Shown one piece after another: positions 36,743 to 45,795 of a stretch of 64,000 nucleotides of DNA. Within the stretch, counting starts at the first letter, position 1; each line of letters starts with the position of its first letter. The notes under the pieces are model-generated. The model was not told the DNA's origin, ran no database searches, and saw nothing but the letters and a program-made list of their open reading frames with translations. Source of the DNA: Dyella acidisoli (lineage in GTDB: Bacteria > Pseudomonadota > Gammaproteobacteria > Xanthomonadales > Rhodanobacteraceae); contig NZ_BSOB01000005.1 in assembly GCF_030160295.1 (NCBI RefSeq), positions 186,001 to 250,000 on the forward strand, given 5' to 3'. A program made the translations under genes and the position numbers.

Positions 36743-37180
36743 ATGGCAGACCTAATCTACCATTTTGGTGATTTTCGCCTTGCCCCCAATGCACGGAAAC
36801 TCACCAGGAACGGCAAACCGAATCTTGCTCCTGCACGCGCAAGCTATCGAAGCGTGGAGAGAGAGAACCGGCGCGACCAAGCCATCACTCAGTTGAAAGA
36901 AGCCATGATCAAGGCCGACACGCTGGGTGTGCCCGAACTCATCGGCGACGTCGGCTACGCTTATGCGCAGGCTTTATTGGCGGCAGGCAAGCTGGATAGC
37001 GCCACTTCCATCAGCGGCAGGATTTCCACTTGGGCCGAGAAGGATTGGCGTGCCGCCTGGACGCAGGTATGCGCATACCGCGCACTAGGTCAGGATGCAT
37101 ATGAAGAACAACACAAGAACAAAGCTCGAGAGCTAATCGGAGATCGCGCGGTGCCAGTGTGTGCTGTGGCAGGCTACTGA
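36743..37180 (+). pseudogene. Fossil transcriptional regulator: winged-helix start joined to TPR-like tail
   Basis: A 145-codon frame. Residues 1-32 (YHFGDFRLAPNARKLTRNGKP) match the first strands of an OmpR/CadC-type winged helix. Residues about 45-140 (KEAMIKADTLGVPELIGDVGYAYAQALLAAGKLDSA...) match the C-terminal helical repeats of the same large regulator type. The DNA-recognition helix and several hundred middle residues are missing, consistent with an internal in-frame deletion. Possibly still translated, but not as the original regulator. Confidence 0.6.
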
Positions 37181-37664
37181 ATCCATAACTAGCATTTTTA
37201 TTCGATATAAATTTTTAATAGCAAAACAACCAAAAGTATCGAATTCATTGTCGCCTATGCACTTCGCATAAAAAGTTTAAGAATCGCAGTAGAAATGCCG
37301 ACATCTAAGGAATAGATCCGCGACCGACGCATATCAAATTTATCAATCACAATGGGACAAAATTAGGTCATTTAAGGACTTTTTATGAAGTGAGATGGTG
37401 AATTCACATGTTGAACACACCATCAAACACTAAATACGAAAAAGATCTTCCGAAATCGTTTCGTTGCATCGCTTCAAGGGAATTCTTTGGTTCTGCTTCT
37501 TATTCGAGGCCCAATTTGTCAATCTGATTTTTTACCCACATCGCATGACGAAACGGTGTCACGCGAAGCAGCACGCAGGGCCTGTGTGCGGTTAAAGCCG
37601 TTCATGGGATAGCAGTGATTTCTGGCCGAATGTCATCAACTTTCGATAGAGGGGAAAGAGAGAA
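37181..37664. other. AT-rich intergenic region
   Basis: No gene seen. It likely holds the promoter of the secreted SnoaL-like gene at 37665; a purine-rich ggggaaagagaga precedes its ATG. Confidence 0.5.
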
Positions 37665-38603
37665 ATGGCTGAAAAAGCGAATTTGACCCGTAGAACGGCG
37701 CTGAAATTTGTTGGTGCACTTGGAGCGTTGAGTGCGACGGCAGCGTTCGGTCAAGACCGTAGTTTTTTGAACGGCAATCTATTAAGGCGTGGCTCGTCTG
37801 GCCTGATGCTTCCTCAAATGGAGACAACTGCAATCGACATGGTCACTGCTCGTTCGCTAGCCACACCGACGAACGATTTCAACAGAATCATGGCGACTTA
37901 CAGCAAATGGGACTACAACGAAGTGATTCTTTGGGCGAATCCGGATGGGACGCTGACGCTCGTAACAGCCTTCACCCGGGCCGAAGTTGAACAGTTTTGG
38001 GACGCCTACCTCTCCAGCGCCCACTATCCTGGAGGTGAAAGGCGTAACTCAGACTTTCCGGGAACCTGGTTCGACCTTATAGATAGTCAGTACTACCAGA
38101 TCGATTCGGTCACAGGCGTCGAAACGTCTTACCGAGCAGCGTTCGTGTTCATCACCTGGCCCGATGGCGTTATTGGTGAATTGTACTGGCGCGAGCCATC
38201 GTGGACGCCGGCCTTCGAAATTACGATGCCTCAGACATTCATGGAGATGTTGGTTGCATACGAGAATGCGTGGCAAACAGGAGACGTGGACGCAAGGTTG
38301 GCCCTGATCGAAGACGAAACATGCAGCGTGGTGCGCATCGCCAACGTCACCGGAGACCATCGCACTCGCTTCGTTGCGAGGACCAAGTCCGAGCTGCGCG
38401 CGGGCTGGACTTCAGAGTCGTACGGTAAAGTCATCGAACTCAAGCGGCTCTACAAGGTGATATCCACTTTCTACATTAGCGCTGGCTACAAACTCGTGCT
38501 TGATGTCTCGGGAAGGCGGGTCGAGAGGGAAACCGTCATTCTCTTCCCGCTTGGGCCCAACCGGAAGTTCATTGGTGAATTGAGCTACTCGTTTGAATCA
38601 TGA
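37665..38603 (+). CDS. Tat-type exported protein with SnoaL/NTF2-like C-terminal domain
   Basis: 312 residues. The N-terminus LTRRTALKFVGALGALSATAAFG has a twin-arginine motif (R-R-T-A-L-K) and hydrophobic core, suggesting Tat export of a folded protein. The C-terminal half (from about residue 185: MEMLVAYENAWQTGDVDARLALIEDETCSVVRIANV...) is SnoaL-like. The N-terminal half (about 60-170) contains another NTF2-like stretch (FNRIMATYSKWDYNEVILWANPDGTLTL). Function unknown. It stands alone. Confidence 0.72.
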   Translation: MAEKANLTRRTALKFVGALGALSATAAFGQDRSFLNGNLLRRGSSGLMLPQMETTAIDMVTARSLATPTNDFNRIMATYSKWDYNEVILWANPDGTLTLVTAFTRAEVEQFWDAYLSSAHYPGGERRNSDFPGTWFDLIDSQYYQIDSVTGVETSYRAAFVFITWPDGVIGELYWREPSWTPAFEITMPQTFMEMLVAYENAWQTGDVDARLALIEDETCSVVRIANVTGDHRTRFVARTKSELRAGWTSESYGKVIELKRLYKVISTFYISAGYKLVLDVSGRRVERETVILFPLGPNRKFIGELSYSFES

Positions 38604-38907
38604 GTAAGCGGCGGCGCGGATCATGCGACGTTCTGCGGAAGACTTTGCGAGGCCGTGGCCGCATCCTCAGCTCGTGTATGTTCTCATAAAAGTAACTCCT
38701 GGCGATGGGCGGTAACCAAACGTACATCGCCAATCCACTATGACTATTGGCGACACCCCTGGCGCTGCGGGCGACGCAGTGATGTTGACGCGTCGCTATA
38801 TCTCGGAAGCGCTATGACACTGAATGGTCGTTCCGTCGAGTGCCCCGGATCTTTGATTTCCGATGGTGGTCATGCTGCTAATAGAGCGGTCCAATATGCG
38901 ATCATAA

Positions 38908-39450
38908 TTATACATATGCTCCTGACTGCATCTGTCGGATTATTTGGAATACGTGTCGTTGCCCTATCGCTGTATCCAAGAACTCTCCCGGAGACCGATT
39001 CTTCAACGCAGGCACAGGCGTCCGGAGCCATCGGCCTATCCATGCAGCAGCATCAAAAGCTTCAGTTTCTCCACTTTCATCAACCATACGATGAACTTCT
39101 ACAATTAGCTGAGTCACCCCCAATACACGCTCACTTTCGGACTGTGACAGTCGTTCATTGGCAGCAATTTTTCGTTTCAGCGTTGATCGACCAAATCCCA
39201 AATACTTGATCAGTGTCTCCTGATCCATGCCAATGTCCATTGCCACCAACGTAAAACCAACTGCTGGCAAACCTCTGCGAATCCACTCAATCAACTGGTC
39301 AGTGGGTGAATGGTGGATGGCAACATATGCGGTCATGCGATCAGATTGTTGATTTATCAACAGACTGTCCAAGTATGGTTGCTCGTCCGCCTTTTGCATC
39401 CTCGCGCCACGGGTACTTTTAATGATTGATGTGTCCACGTGCTTTGACAT
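38908..39450 (-). CDS. Xre/MbcA/ParS-type antitoxin (DUF2384), orphan
   Basis: 180 residues from the ATG at 39450 (MSKHVD); other in-frame starts exist at 39498 and a TTG at 39525. The C-terminal toxin-binding domain is clear: ERLSQSESERVLGVTQLIVEVHRMV...AAAWIGRWLRTPVPALKNRSPGEFLDTAIGQRHVFQIIRQMQSG, with the W-L-R-T-P-x-P-A-L and LDT hallmarks. An HTH-like region (MDQETLIKYLGFGRSTLKRKI) precedes it. Family partners are RES toxins encoded directly downstream, but only about 300 bp of non-RES DNA follows here. Confidence 0.85.
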   Translation of the reverse strand: MSKHVDTSIIKSTRGARMQKADEQPYLDSLLINQQSDRMTAYVAIHHSPTDQLIEWIRRGLPAVGFTLVAMDIGMDQETLIKYLGFGRSTLKRKIAANERLSQSESERVLGVTQLIVEVHRMVDESGETEAFDAAAWIGRWLRTPVPALKNRSPGEFLDTAIGQRHVFQIIRQMQSGAYV

Positions 39451-40066
39451 GTGTGATCCGACTGAAATTGGCGTCTCTAAGCCCGCGCCGAGCCTCATCC
39501 TCGCTTGGATCCCGAAATGCTCCAAGACATAGTTGATTATGATGGCAAAGCCTCATCCATTGGGGTAGACCAAGTGCACATCTAGGCTCTGTGCGACCTC
39601 CAATGACTGGATCAATGGAGACGAAATGCTTTCTATCTACTTAAAGATGCTTCCGGGACTGTCCGCGTTAACCGGTGTACCTGCTGAGATCTTTCCCTTC
39701 GCTGTGGCGCCATGCTCCATTCTCCGACCGGAAAGAGCTAGTTGACTATGTGGCCATATTTGACACGTTTAAGAACATTTTCTCAATTATAAACCGTTGG
39801 TTGTTACTCTATTAACCGGGCGGTTTGTATTGATCGTAATGGTATAGAAATTGTCCCAAGAAGACATTGCTGCATTGTCAATTGCCACGTTAGCCTCTCA
39901 CCGCACTTCACAATACATATACGAAATCTATTTAATCACATAAACCGTTTAAATTTCTAATGCGGTAATTATGTCGTATCGATAGGCACGGAAAAAAGGC
40001 CTTCAAGTAGGCCATATTCAATGTAGAGAAATAGATTTTCAACCAATTGTCCTCGGGGGGGCTAAC
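39451..40066 (+). promoter_or_regulatory. Promoter/leader region of the Oar-like TBDR
   Basis: From 39761 to 40066 it aligns with the upstream region of the TBDR at 56525. Shared are acacgtttaagaaca (39763), an imperfect palindrome tgtcccaagaagaca (39852-39866), cacgttagc, a leader hairpin aggcct/aggcc (39997-40013), and aattgtcctcgggggggcta immediately before ATG. No gene is present in 39451-39760. Confidence 0.65.
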
Positions 40067-43000
40067 ATGTCTACGACTTGGCGTCATTTGACGTCAGCGG
40101 TTTTTCTTCGACCCAAAACACTAGTGCTTGCCATTAGCCTCGGCTCTGCTGGAATGGCTTACGGCCAAGCAACGACGGGTTCGATTTTCGGTCAAGCGCC
40201 AGTTGCGGGTGGTGAGACGGTGCTCATCAAGAGCGCCATTGGGCTTACGCGGGAAGTATCAGTGGATGGAGATGGGCATTATTCCACTGGGTCACTCCCA
40301 TTGAGTAACTATACGGTCACACTGATACGTGACGGCCATGCCGTCGACACGCGTTCGGGTATTGAATTAAAGGTTGGCACGGCAACCGAAATTTCCTTTG
40401 TGGTGGCAAGTGTTGATTCCAAAAATCTGGGCACCGTAACGGTCACTGGTAGCAAAGTTCCTCCGATCGACGTAACCAGCGTAGACGCACGAACGGTCAT
40501 TACCTCTCACCAACTTGATACCCTGCCGCTTGCACGCACTGCGGAGGCTATCGCATTGCTGGCGCCCGGGGTTGTCAGCGCCTACAGTGGTTTTACAGGC
40601 CCTACTGGCAATCCACTCGTGTCTTTCGCGGGCTCGTCCGTGACTGAAAACGCGTACTATCTCAATGGCTTCAATACGACCGATCCGCTGAGCGGTTTTG
40701 GCGGTATTACGCTGCCTTACGGTGCCATCGACCAGCAAGAAATTCTCAGTGGTGGCTACGGTGCGGCATACGGACGCTCTGATGGTGGCGTGATCAGTCA
40801 GGTTGGTAAACGCGGCAGCAATGATTGGCATTTCGGAGCGCAGCTGCAGTGGACGCCACGGTTTGCGAAAGGAGACTTGAACGACTCCTACTATGTCTCC
40901 GGCAACAAGGCCGGTCAGATCTATCAGCGCAATTCGGACAGCAAGAGCTGGGAAACAATGGAGAGCGCCTATCTTGGCGGTCCCATCATCAGGGATAAAC
41001 TCTACTTCTTTGCTGCATTGGAAGGCGACAAGCGACGCGGCAACAGTGTCGGCAACGTGACGTCTCCGTACGATACGAGGTACCAGGATCACGATCCGAA
41101 GTGGTACGCCAAGCTGGACTGGAACATCAACGACAGCAACATCCTTGAGTTGACCGGCGCGTCGAGCAAGGACGAATACAGTGGATCCCACTACAACTAC
41201 AGCTATTCCAGCAGCGCAACAGGAAGCTTTCACGACTTTGATACGTCGTCGAAGACGGCAGCTGACGTTCGTATCATCAAGTACACCAGTTACATCACCG
41301 ACGATCTAACCTTCAGCTTGCTGTATGGAAAGCAGAAGATCGTTTACTACAGTGCGATTCCTGGTTACAACGGCACACTTCCCTACGTGGGTGGACCGGA
41401 GAATGAGAATCCAGCAATCACTGGTGGCTCAGTCATTACCAACAGCCAGACTGTTCAGACCTTCAATAATCCTAACCATCGATCCACCAATACCAATCTG
41501 CGCCTGGATGTCTCATACAAGTTGGGCGATCACACCATCATTGCAGGCATCGACAACCAGGATACCCACGACATCGACGACGGCACGACCACTGCGGGAC
41601 CAGGCTACGCGTGGCAATATGAACTTGGTGACCCAAGTACCCCGATCAGTGGGAGTCCTTTCGTCGACGCTCCCGGCAATTATCCGGGCGGTTCGACGGG
41701 TTATTTTGTCGCCAAAGACATCTTCAGCACGGCCGCCTCCGTGCGCGTCAAGCAGCGTGCGCAATACATCGAGGATGCATGGCAGGTATCCGATCGCTGG
41801 TTGGTAAAAGCGGGCTTGCGCAACGATCAGTTCACCAATTTCAACCCGGATGGTCAGGCCTACCTTCGACTTACCAAGCCACAGTGGGCGCCCCGCGTAG
41901 GTTTCAGCTGGGACGTGAACAATGATGCCACGCTGAAGGTGTACGGCAACGTCGGTCGCTACTTCCTCGCCATGCCAGCCAGTGTGGCTTTGCGCGGGGC
42001 CGCCGGCTCGACGTTTACCGATCAATACTTCACCTACACCGGGATTGATGACCGCGGCATTCCGATCGGTTTGACAGCCATCAGATCGAGCACCGGAGGC
42101 CCCATATCAGCGAACAATGAATATGGGCAGCCGCCAGATCCGAAGACGGTGGCATCGCAAAACATTAAGTCCGAGTATCAGGACGAGTACTTGTTGGGCT
42201 TCTCGCAACAGTTCCATCAAGCATGGGCGTGGGGGATGAAGGCGCAGGTACGCAAGATCCGCAATATTCTGGACGACATCTGCGACACCAACACCATCGC
42301 GAACAAGGCGAAGGTACTTGGTTACAGCGTCGACGACAGCACGTTGAACGGCTGCTATCTATCCAATCCTGGTCGTAGCAACACCTACCTAATTCCGAAC
42401 CATGAGAGTGGTTATTTCCCAGTAACCGTTACGACGCAAGATTTCGGCTTCCCTCCCGTAAAACGCAACTACTATGGTCTTGAAAGCTTCCTCGAACATC
42501 CGTTTGACGGCAAGTGGTACGGCAAGATCGACTATGTCTATTCCCGTAGCTACGGCAACTCAGAAGGCCAAGTGCGTTCTGACATTGGCCAGACCGACGT
42601 ATCAGCCACCGTAGATTGGGATTTCGGCAAGTTGATGGAGTACGCCAGCGGCTATTTGGCGAATGATCACAAACATCAGCTCAAAGCCTATGGGTCCTAT
42701 CAGCTCACGCCCGAATGGATGCTTTCGGCAAATGTGGCATTGATTTCCGGTTCGCCAAAGGTCTGCCTTGGATACTATGGTGCTGACCAAACCAATCCTG
42801 TTGGCTACGGTAGCTACTACCATTATTGCGGTGGCCACCCATCTCGCCCCGGCGATGCAGGGCGGCAACCGTGGCAACACGTGGTTAGCCTGGAGGCCGA
42901 ATATCGGCCCGCGTGGGCCGGTAAAAAACTCGCTTTCGACGTGATGCTTTACAACGTGTTCAACGAGTCCGTAGCCACCTCCACCTACGCCTTGTACGGC

Positions 43001-43090
43001 ACGGCTACGGCGCCGAATGTGAATTACGATCGCGTGCAATTTTGGAGCACTCCGCGATACGTTCGCTTCGGTATTACGTACGACTACTAA
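40067..43090 (+). CDS. Oar-like TonB-dependent receptor with N-terminal carboxypeptidase-regulatory-like domain
   Basis: 1007 residues. Signal peptide (TLVLAISLGSAGMAYGQA), then a CarboxypepD_reg-like beta-sandwich (about 30-110), plug (about 120-240: LDTLPLARTAEAIALLAPGV, YLNGFNTTDPLSGFGG, GAAYGRSDGGVISQ) and a large barrel. The plug pattern is that of Oar-type receptors. The first ~95 residues and upstream leader closely match the TBDR at 53376-56525, but the barrels are unrelated in detail. Substrate unknown; Oar relatives are linked to protein or peptide substrates and secretion. An S10 peptidase gene lies about 2.7 kb downstream. Confidence 0.92.
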   Translation: MSTTWRHLTSAVFLRPKTLVLAISLGSAGMAYGQATTGSIFGQAPVAGGETVLIKSAIGLTREVSVDGDGHYSTGSLPLSNYTVTLIRDGHAVDTRSGIELKVGTATEISFVVASVDSKNLGTVTVTGSKVPPIDVTSVDARTVITSHQLDTLPLARTAEAIALLAPGVVSAYSGFTGPTGNPLVSFAGSSVTENAYYLNGFNTTDPLSGFGGITLPYGAIDQQEILSGGYGAAYGRSDGGVISQVGKRGSNDWHFGAQLQWTPRFAKGDLNDSYYVSGNKAGQIYQRNSDSKSWETMESAYLGGPIIRDKLYFFAALEGDKRRGNSVGNVTSPYDTRYQDHDPKWYAKLDWNINDSNILELTGASSKDEYSGSHYNYSYSSSATGSFHDFDTSSKTAADVRIIKYTSYITDDLTFSLLYGKQKIVYYSAIPGYNGTLPYVGGPENENPAITGGSVITNSQTVQTFNNPNHRSTNTNLRLDVSYKLGDHTIIAGIDNQDTHDIDDGTTTAGPGYAWQYELGDPSTPISGSPFVDAPGNYPGGSTGYFVAKDIFSTAASVRVKQRAQYIEDAWQVSDRWLVKAGLRNDQFTNFNPDGQAYLRLTKPQWAPRVGFSWDVNNDATLKVYGNVGRYFLAMPASVALRGAAGSTFTDQYFTYTGIDDRGIPIGLTAIRSSTGGPISANNEYGQPPDPKTVASQNIKSEYQDEYLLGFSQQFHQAWAWGMKAQVRKIRNILDDICDTNTIANKAKVLGYSVDDSTLNGCYLSNPGRSNTYLIPNHESGYFPVTVTTQDFGFPPVKRNYYGLESFLEHPFDGKWYGKIDYVYSRSYGNSEGQVRSDIGQTDVSATVDWDFGKLMEYASGYLANDHKHQLKAYGSYQLTPEWMLSANVALISGSPKVCLGYYGADQTNPVGYGSYYHYCGGHPSRPGDAGRQPWQHVVSLEAEYRPAWAGKKLAFDVMLYNVFNESVATSTYALYGTATAPNVNYDRVQFWSTPRYVRFGITYDY

Positions 43091-43107
43091 GTCTGCCCCT
43101 CCCCAGG

Positions 43108-43169
43108 CCTAACGGTCGCATGCGACGTTAGGTGTTTTCGCCCTGGTGCTTATTCACCAGGGTTTTTTT
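43108..43169 (+). terminator. Tandem hairpins and strong intrinsic terminator after the Oar-like TBDR
   Basis: A first inverted repeat (cctaac...gttagg around a gtcgcatgcgac palindrome, 43108-43132) is followed by ccctggtg-cttatt-caccaggg and seven T residues (43141-43169). This is a textbook Rho-independent terminator. Confidence 0.92.
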
Positions 43170-43560
43170 CAGGAATGGAACTTATGATCTGGTTATCGAT
43201 CATCGCATCGGACAGTGTGCTCGGGCGAAGTCGGGCTTTTCGCTGCTCCATGTCCTTCATAGCGTTTGGTCTGATCCAGCTTCAACCCATCGCATTCCTT
43301 GTGCCAACGGAGATACGCTGCTCGTTGATACCCAACTACCGTATGATCTCCGCATAACTAAAGCGCTTCTTTGGCATGGTCAGTAGTAGCATTTATACGA
43401 AATACACTTGTCTAGTGGAACAACTGCCTATTTTTTGCGGGCGTCGAATGCCCCTCATATAGCGCATTCCGGATTTATGTAGTGGTTAAGCGTCTAACAG
43501 CTTAAGGTTAATGGTGGCCACTTATCGTCTGGGCATTTCAACGCCGGTCACTGCTAATTG
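43170..43560. other. Intergenic region upstream of a LysR gene
   Basis: No gene supported; plus frames here have no family resemblance. The promoter of the LysR gene at 43561 should lie near the 3' end. Confidence 0.45.
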
Positions 43561-44529
43561 ATGGAGAACGATTTGGACTCATCGCAACGCGTTCGCACAA
43601 TCCTCTCTTTTGTTCAGGCAGCAGACTTAGGTAGCTTTGTCGCTGCAAGTCGCGCGCTTGGTATTACCTCAGCCGCAGTGAGCAAGAACGTTGCCAATCT
43701 TGAGAAGGCGCTGGGTGTGCGGTTGATGAATCGCACGACTCGGACCCTCAAACTCACCGACGAGGGCGTCGCATTTCTTCGGCAGGCCCGTATTGCCCTT
43801 GAGGCGCTCGATGCAGCGATCAATACCGTTACAGCGCAGCGCGTTGCACCTGGAGGGCGTGTCCGCATTTCGACGAGCACGGCGTTTGGACGCGAGCACC
43901 TGTTGCCCGTTCTGCCTGGACTACTGTCTCGTTATCCAGCTTTATCCATTGAAGTCGATTTCGACGACCGCGTCGTCGATCTTGTGCGTGATGGCTACGA
44001 CTTTGTGTTCAGAGGCGGCAACGTCCCGGATTCCGCCCTGGTTTCGCGCCCGATCTGTCGTTTGAACACGGTAGTTGTCGCGTCTCCCGAATATTTGGCG
44101 CGCCACGGGATGCCTCGGGCTCCACAAGAACTACCGACGCACAAGCTCATTGCACGGCGATTTTTGGGTGGACAGGTTGCACCATGGTATTTCAGGAGCG
44201 AAAACGGCAGCACCAACGCGTTCGATCCAACGAATGTCGCAGTATTGACCCTATCCGCGCCTGAAGCAGTTGTTCAGGCTGCCTGCAATGGCGTGGGCGT
44301 TGCCCACGTCGGCGTTCATCTAGCCTGGGAGCATCTGCTTTCCGGTGTGCTGAAAGTTGTACTTCATCGCTATCACCAGCCAGGAACGTACGAGATGGTG
44401 GTGCAATACCCCCATCGGGCGTTGCTAGCGCCGCGTATACAAGCAACGTTGGATTACTTGATGGAGGCGTTTGCGGAAAATAAGAGCCTGCATGTGCCAT
44501 TAGAGGCATTAGACACCTACGTCGCATGA
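43561..44529 (+). CDS. LysR family transcriptional regulator
   Basis: 322 residues from the ATG at 43561. HTH at about 10-65 (ILSFVQAADLGSFVAASRALGITSAAVSKNVANLEKALGVRLMNRTTRTLKL), then an effector-binding domain with the common LVRDGYDFVFRGG and AACNGVGVAHVG elements. CrgA-type subgroup. There is no obvious divergent target: the upstream neighbour is the TBDR on the same strand, and the downstream neighbour is the RES toxin gene on the opposite strand. Confidence 0.9.
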   Translation: MENDLDSSQRVRTILSFVQAADLGSFVAASRALGITSAAVSKNVANLEKALGVRLMNRTTRTLKLTDEGVAFLRQARIALEALDAAINTVTAQRVAPGGRVRISTSTAFGREHLLPVLPGLLSRYPALSIEVDFDDRVVDLVRDGYDFVFRGGNVPDSALVSRPICRLNTVVVASPEYLARHGMPRAPQELPTHKLIARRFLGGQVAPWYFRSENGSTNAFDPTNVAVLTLSAPEAVVQAACNGVGVAHVGVHLAWEHLLSGVLKVVLHRYHQPGTYEMVVQYPHRALLAPRIQATLDYLMEAFAENKSLHVPLEALDTYVA

Positions 44530-44833
44530 CTGACATGCGATATGCAGGTTGAGCTATTCCAGACTTGATCTAGGTAATCTAGTCCACGCGCAAAGGCTCC
44601 CTCACCACGCAACCTCACCGTCTTCCGTTGAAATATCGTAGTCGCTTTCGCCAACTTGATCTCTCATGGCTGAAAGATTCGCTATGCCTTCTTCAAAGAA
44701 TGCTCACTATTGCGACTAAACCCTTGACGAGGTTGTCTTTACTACCTCACTGAATTGCCATGCCATACACGGCCTTCATTCATCTCTAACTCTATGCGCG
44801 CGTATAACTTCCGCATCATACGCATAACGAACT
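44530..44833. other. Convergent intergenic region
   Basis: About 300 bp between the LysR stop and the RES-toxin stop; nothing recognised. Confidence 0.4.
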
Positions 44834-45295
44834 TCACCCGAAGCGCCTCAGCTTCACTATGTTGATCCGTTTGGCATCGGCATGCGCTGGATTGATGAGG
44901 ACGTTGAACTCTTCACGAATAACCGCAGAGGGGACCCGCATCAGTGCACTCCGTCCTGATCTCATCCAAACCGCACCAGCCTGAGCCGTCACTTGACCAG
45001 TGGTAAGCTCCGCTTGATTTTCGTGACAGGGAAGCGTACACGCACGGGACCACACCATATCAGGGATGTCGATTCTTACAAGATAGCGATTCAGCGGCAA
45101 CGTGTCAGATGAGACATGCACAAGTGTTTCTAGCATCGCAAGAGCAATTGAAGGAGATGCATAAATGATTGAAGTTCCTATGGCACTCCAACGCCCGCCA
45201 GTCAATGCCGCGCAGGCACCCGTTCGGTCATCTGCCTTATAGGTAATTGTATCAACGGCAATACGCCATGCAGTCGCCACTAAAATGAGCTCCAT
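44834..45295 (-). CDS. RES-family toxin (NAD+-degrading type)
   Basis: 153 residues matching the RES domain: GGRWSAIGTSIIYASPSIALAMLETLVH (the Arg, Tyr and Glu of the active-site set), a central LVRIDIPD strand, SGRSALMRVPSAV, and the closing NVLINPAHADAKRI. Family knowledge: RES toxins deplete NAD+ and pair with ParS/Xre antitoxins encoded upstream. Here the upstream overlapping gene (16 nt) is not of that type. An orphan ParS-type antitoxin lies about 5.4 kb away on the same strand. Confidence 0.85.
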   Translation of the reverse strand: MELILVATAWRIAVDTITYKADDRTGACAALTGGRWSAIGTSIIYASPSIALAMLETLVHVSSDTLPLNRYLVRIDIPDMVWSRACTLPCHENQAELTTGQVTAQAGAVWMRSGRSALMRVPSAVIREEFNVLINPAHADAKRINIVKLRRFG

Positions 45296-45651
45296 TTTGA
45301 ATTTGCTTGAATATTTGGGGCACGTACTTCTGCCGCAACAGTGGCGTCTGCTGAGTTGATCCAGCCTCCGTTATAAAGGCCTAGCTGAATTTCTGCTAGG
45401 TATTCGGCCTCGAAGACTTTGGTCGAACCGCCACGCCCGGATGCAATGCCTACCTTGCACATATGATCTACGCAAGCGCCATACCAATCAGGCAGTCCAA
45501 ATTCGGCACTAAAAAATTGCAACGACGACAAAAAAGGAGTGTCCGCGGACGAAAAGTGTCGGACACACGGACAGTCTTGAATTGTTAATCGCAATGGATC
45601 GGTTTTCAATAAAGAACATTGCATGCACGATGAACGCAAAAAGTCTGTCAT
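45280..45651 (-). CDS. Unrecognised Cys-rich protein overlapping the RES toxin gene
   Basis: 123 residues; its 3' end overlaps the RES gene start by 16 nt, implying translational coupling. It carries paired Cys motifs (SCMQC, DCPC) plus a C-x5-C pair in FGLPDWYGACVDHMC. The LPDWYG-x-x-x-D segment faintly resembles barstar-type inhibitors, but the rest does not. No HTH or DUF2384 is visible. No ribosome site is obvious before the ATG at 45651. Position suggests an antitoxin or accessory for the RES protein; this is inference. Confidence 0.55.
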   Translation of the reverse strand: MTDFLRSSCMQCSLLKTDPLRLTIQDCPCVRHFSSADTPFLSSLQFFSAEFGLPDWYGACVDHMCKVGIASGRGGSTKVFEAEYLAEIQLGLYNGGWINSADATVAAEVRAPNIQANSKWSSF

Positions 45652-45795
45652 TAAAATTGATTAGATATAATAAATGACAACCATCGCATAAGTAAGCGAA
45701 ATTTTTTGAACATTATTCTCCCTGCTTAGGTTCAGTTCTTACTTGGCATGGCGCTTGCAGATCACTGAACTTCACCTCGCCTATTTTGATTCGCC

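Noticed and set aside
38655-39209. 184-codon plus-strand frame
   Set aside because: It overlaps the well-supported ParS-type antitoxin on the other strand and has no family match.
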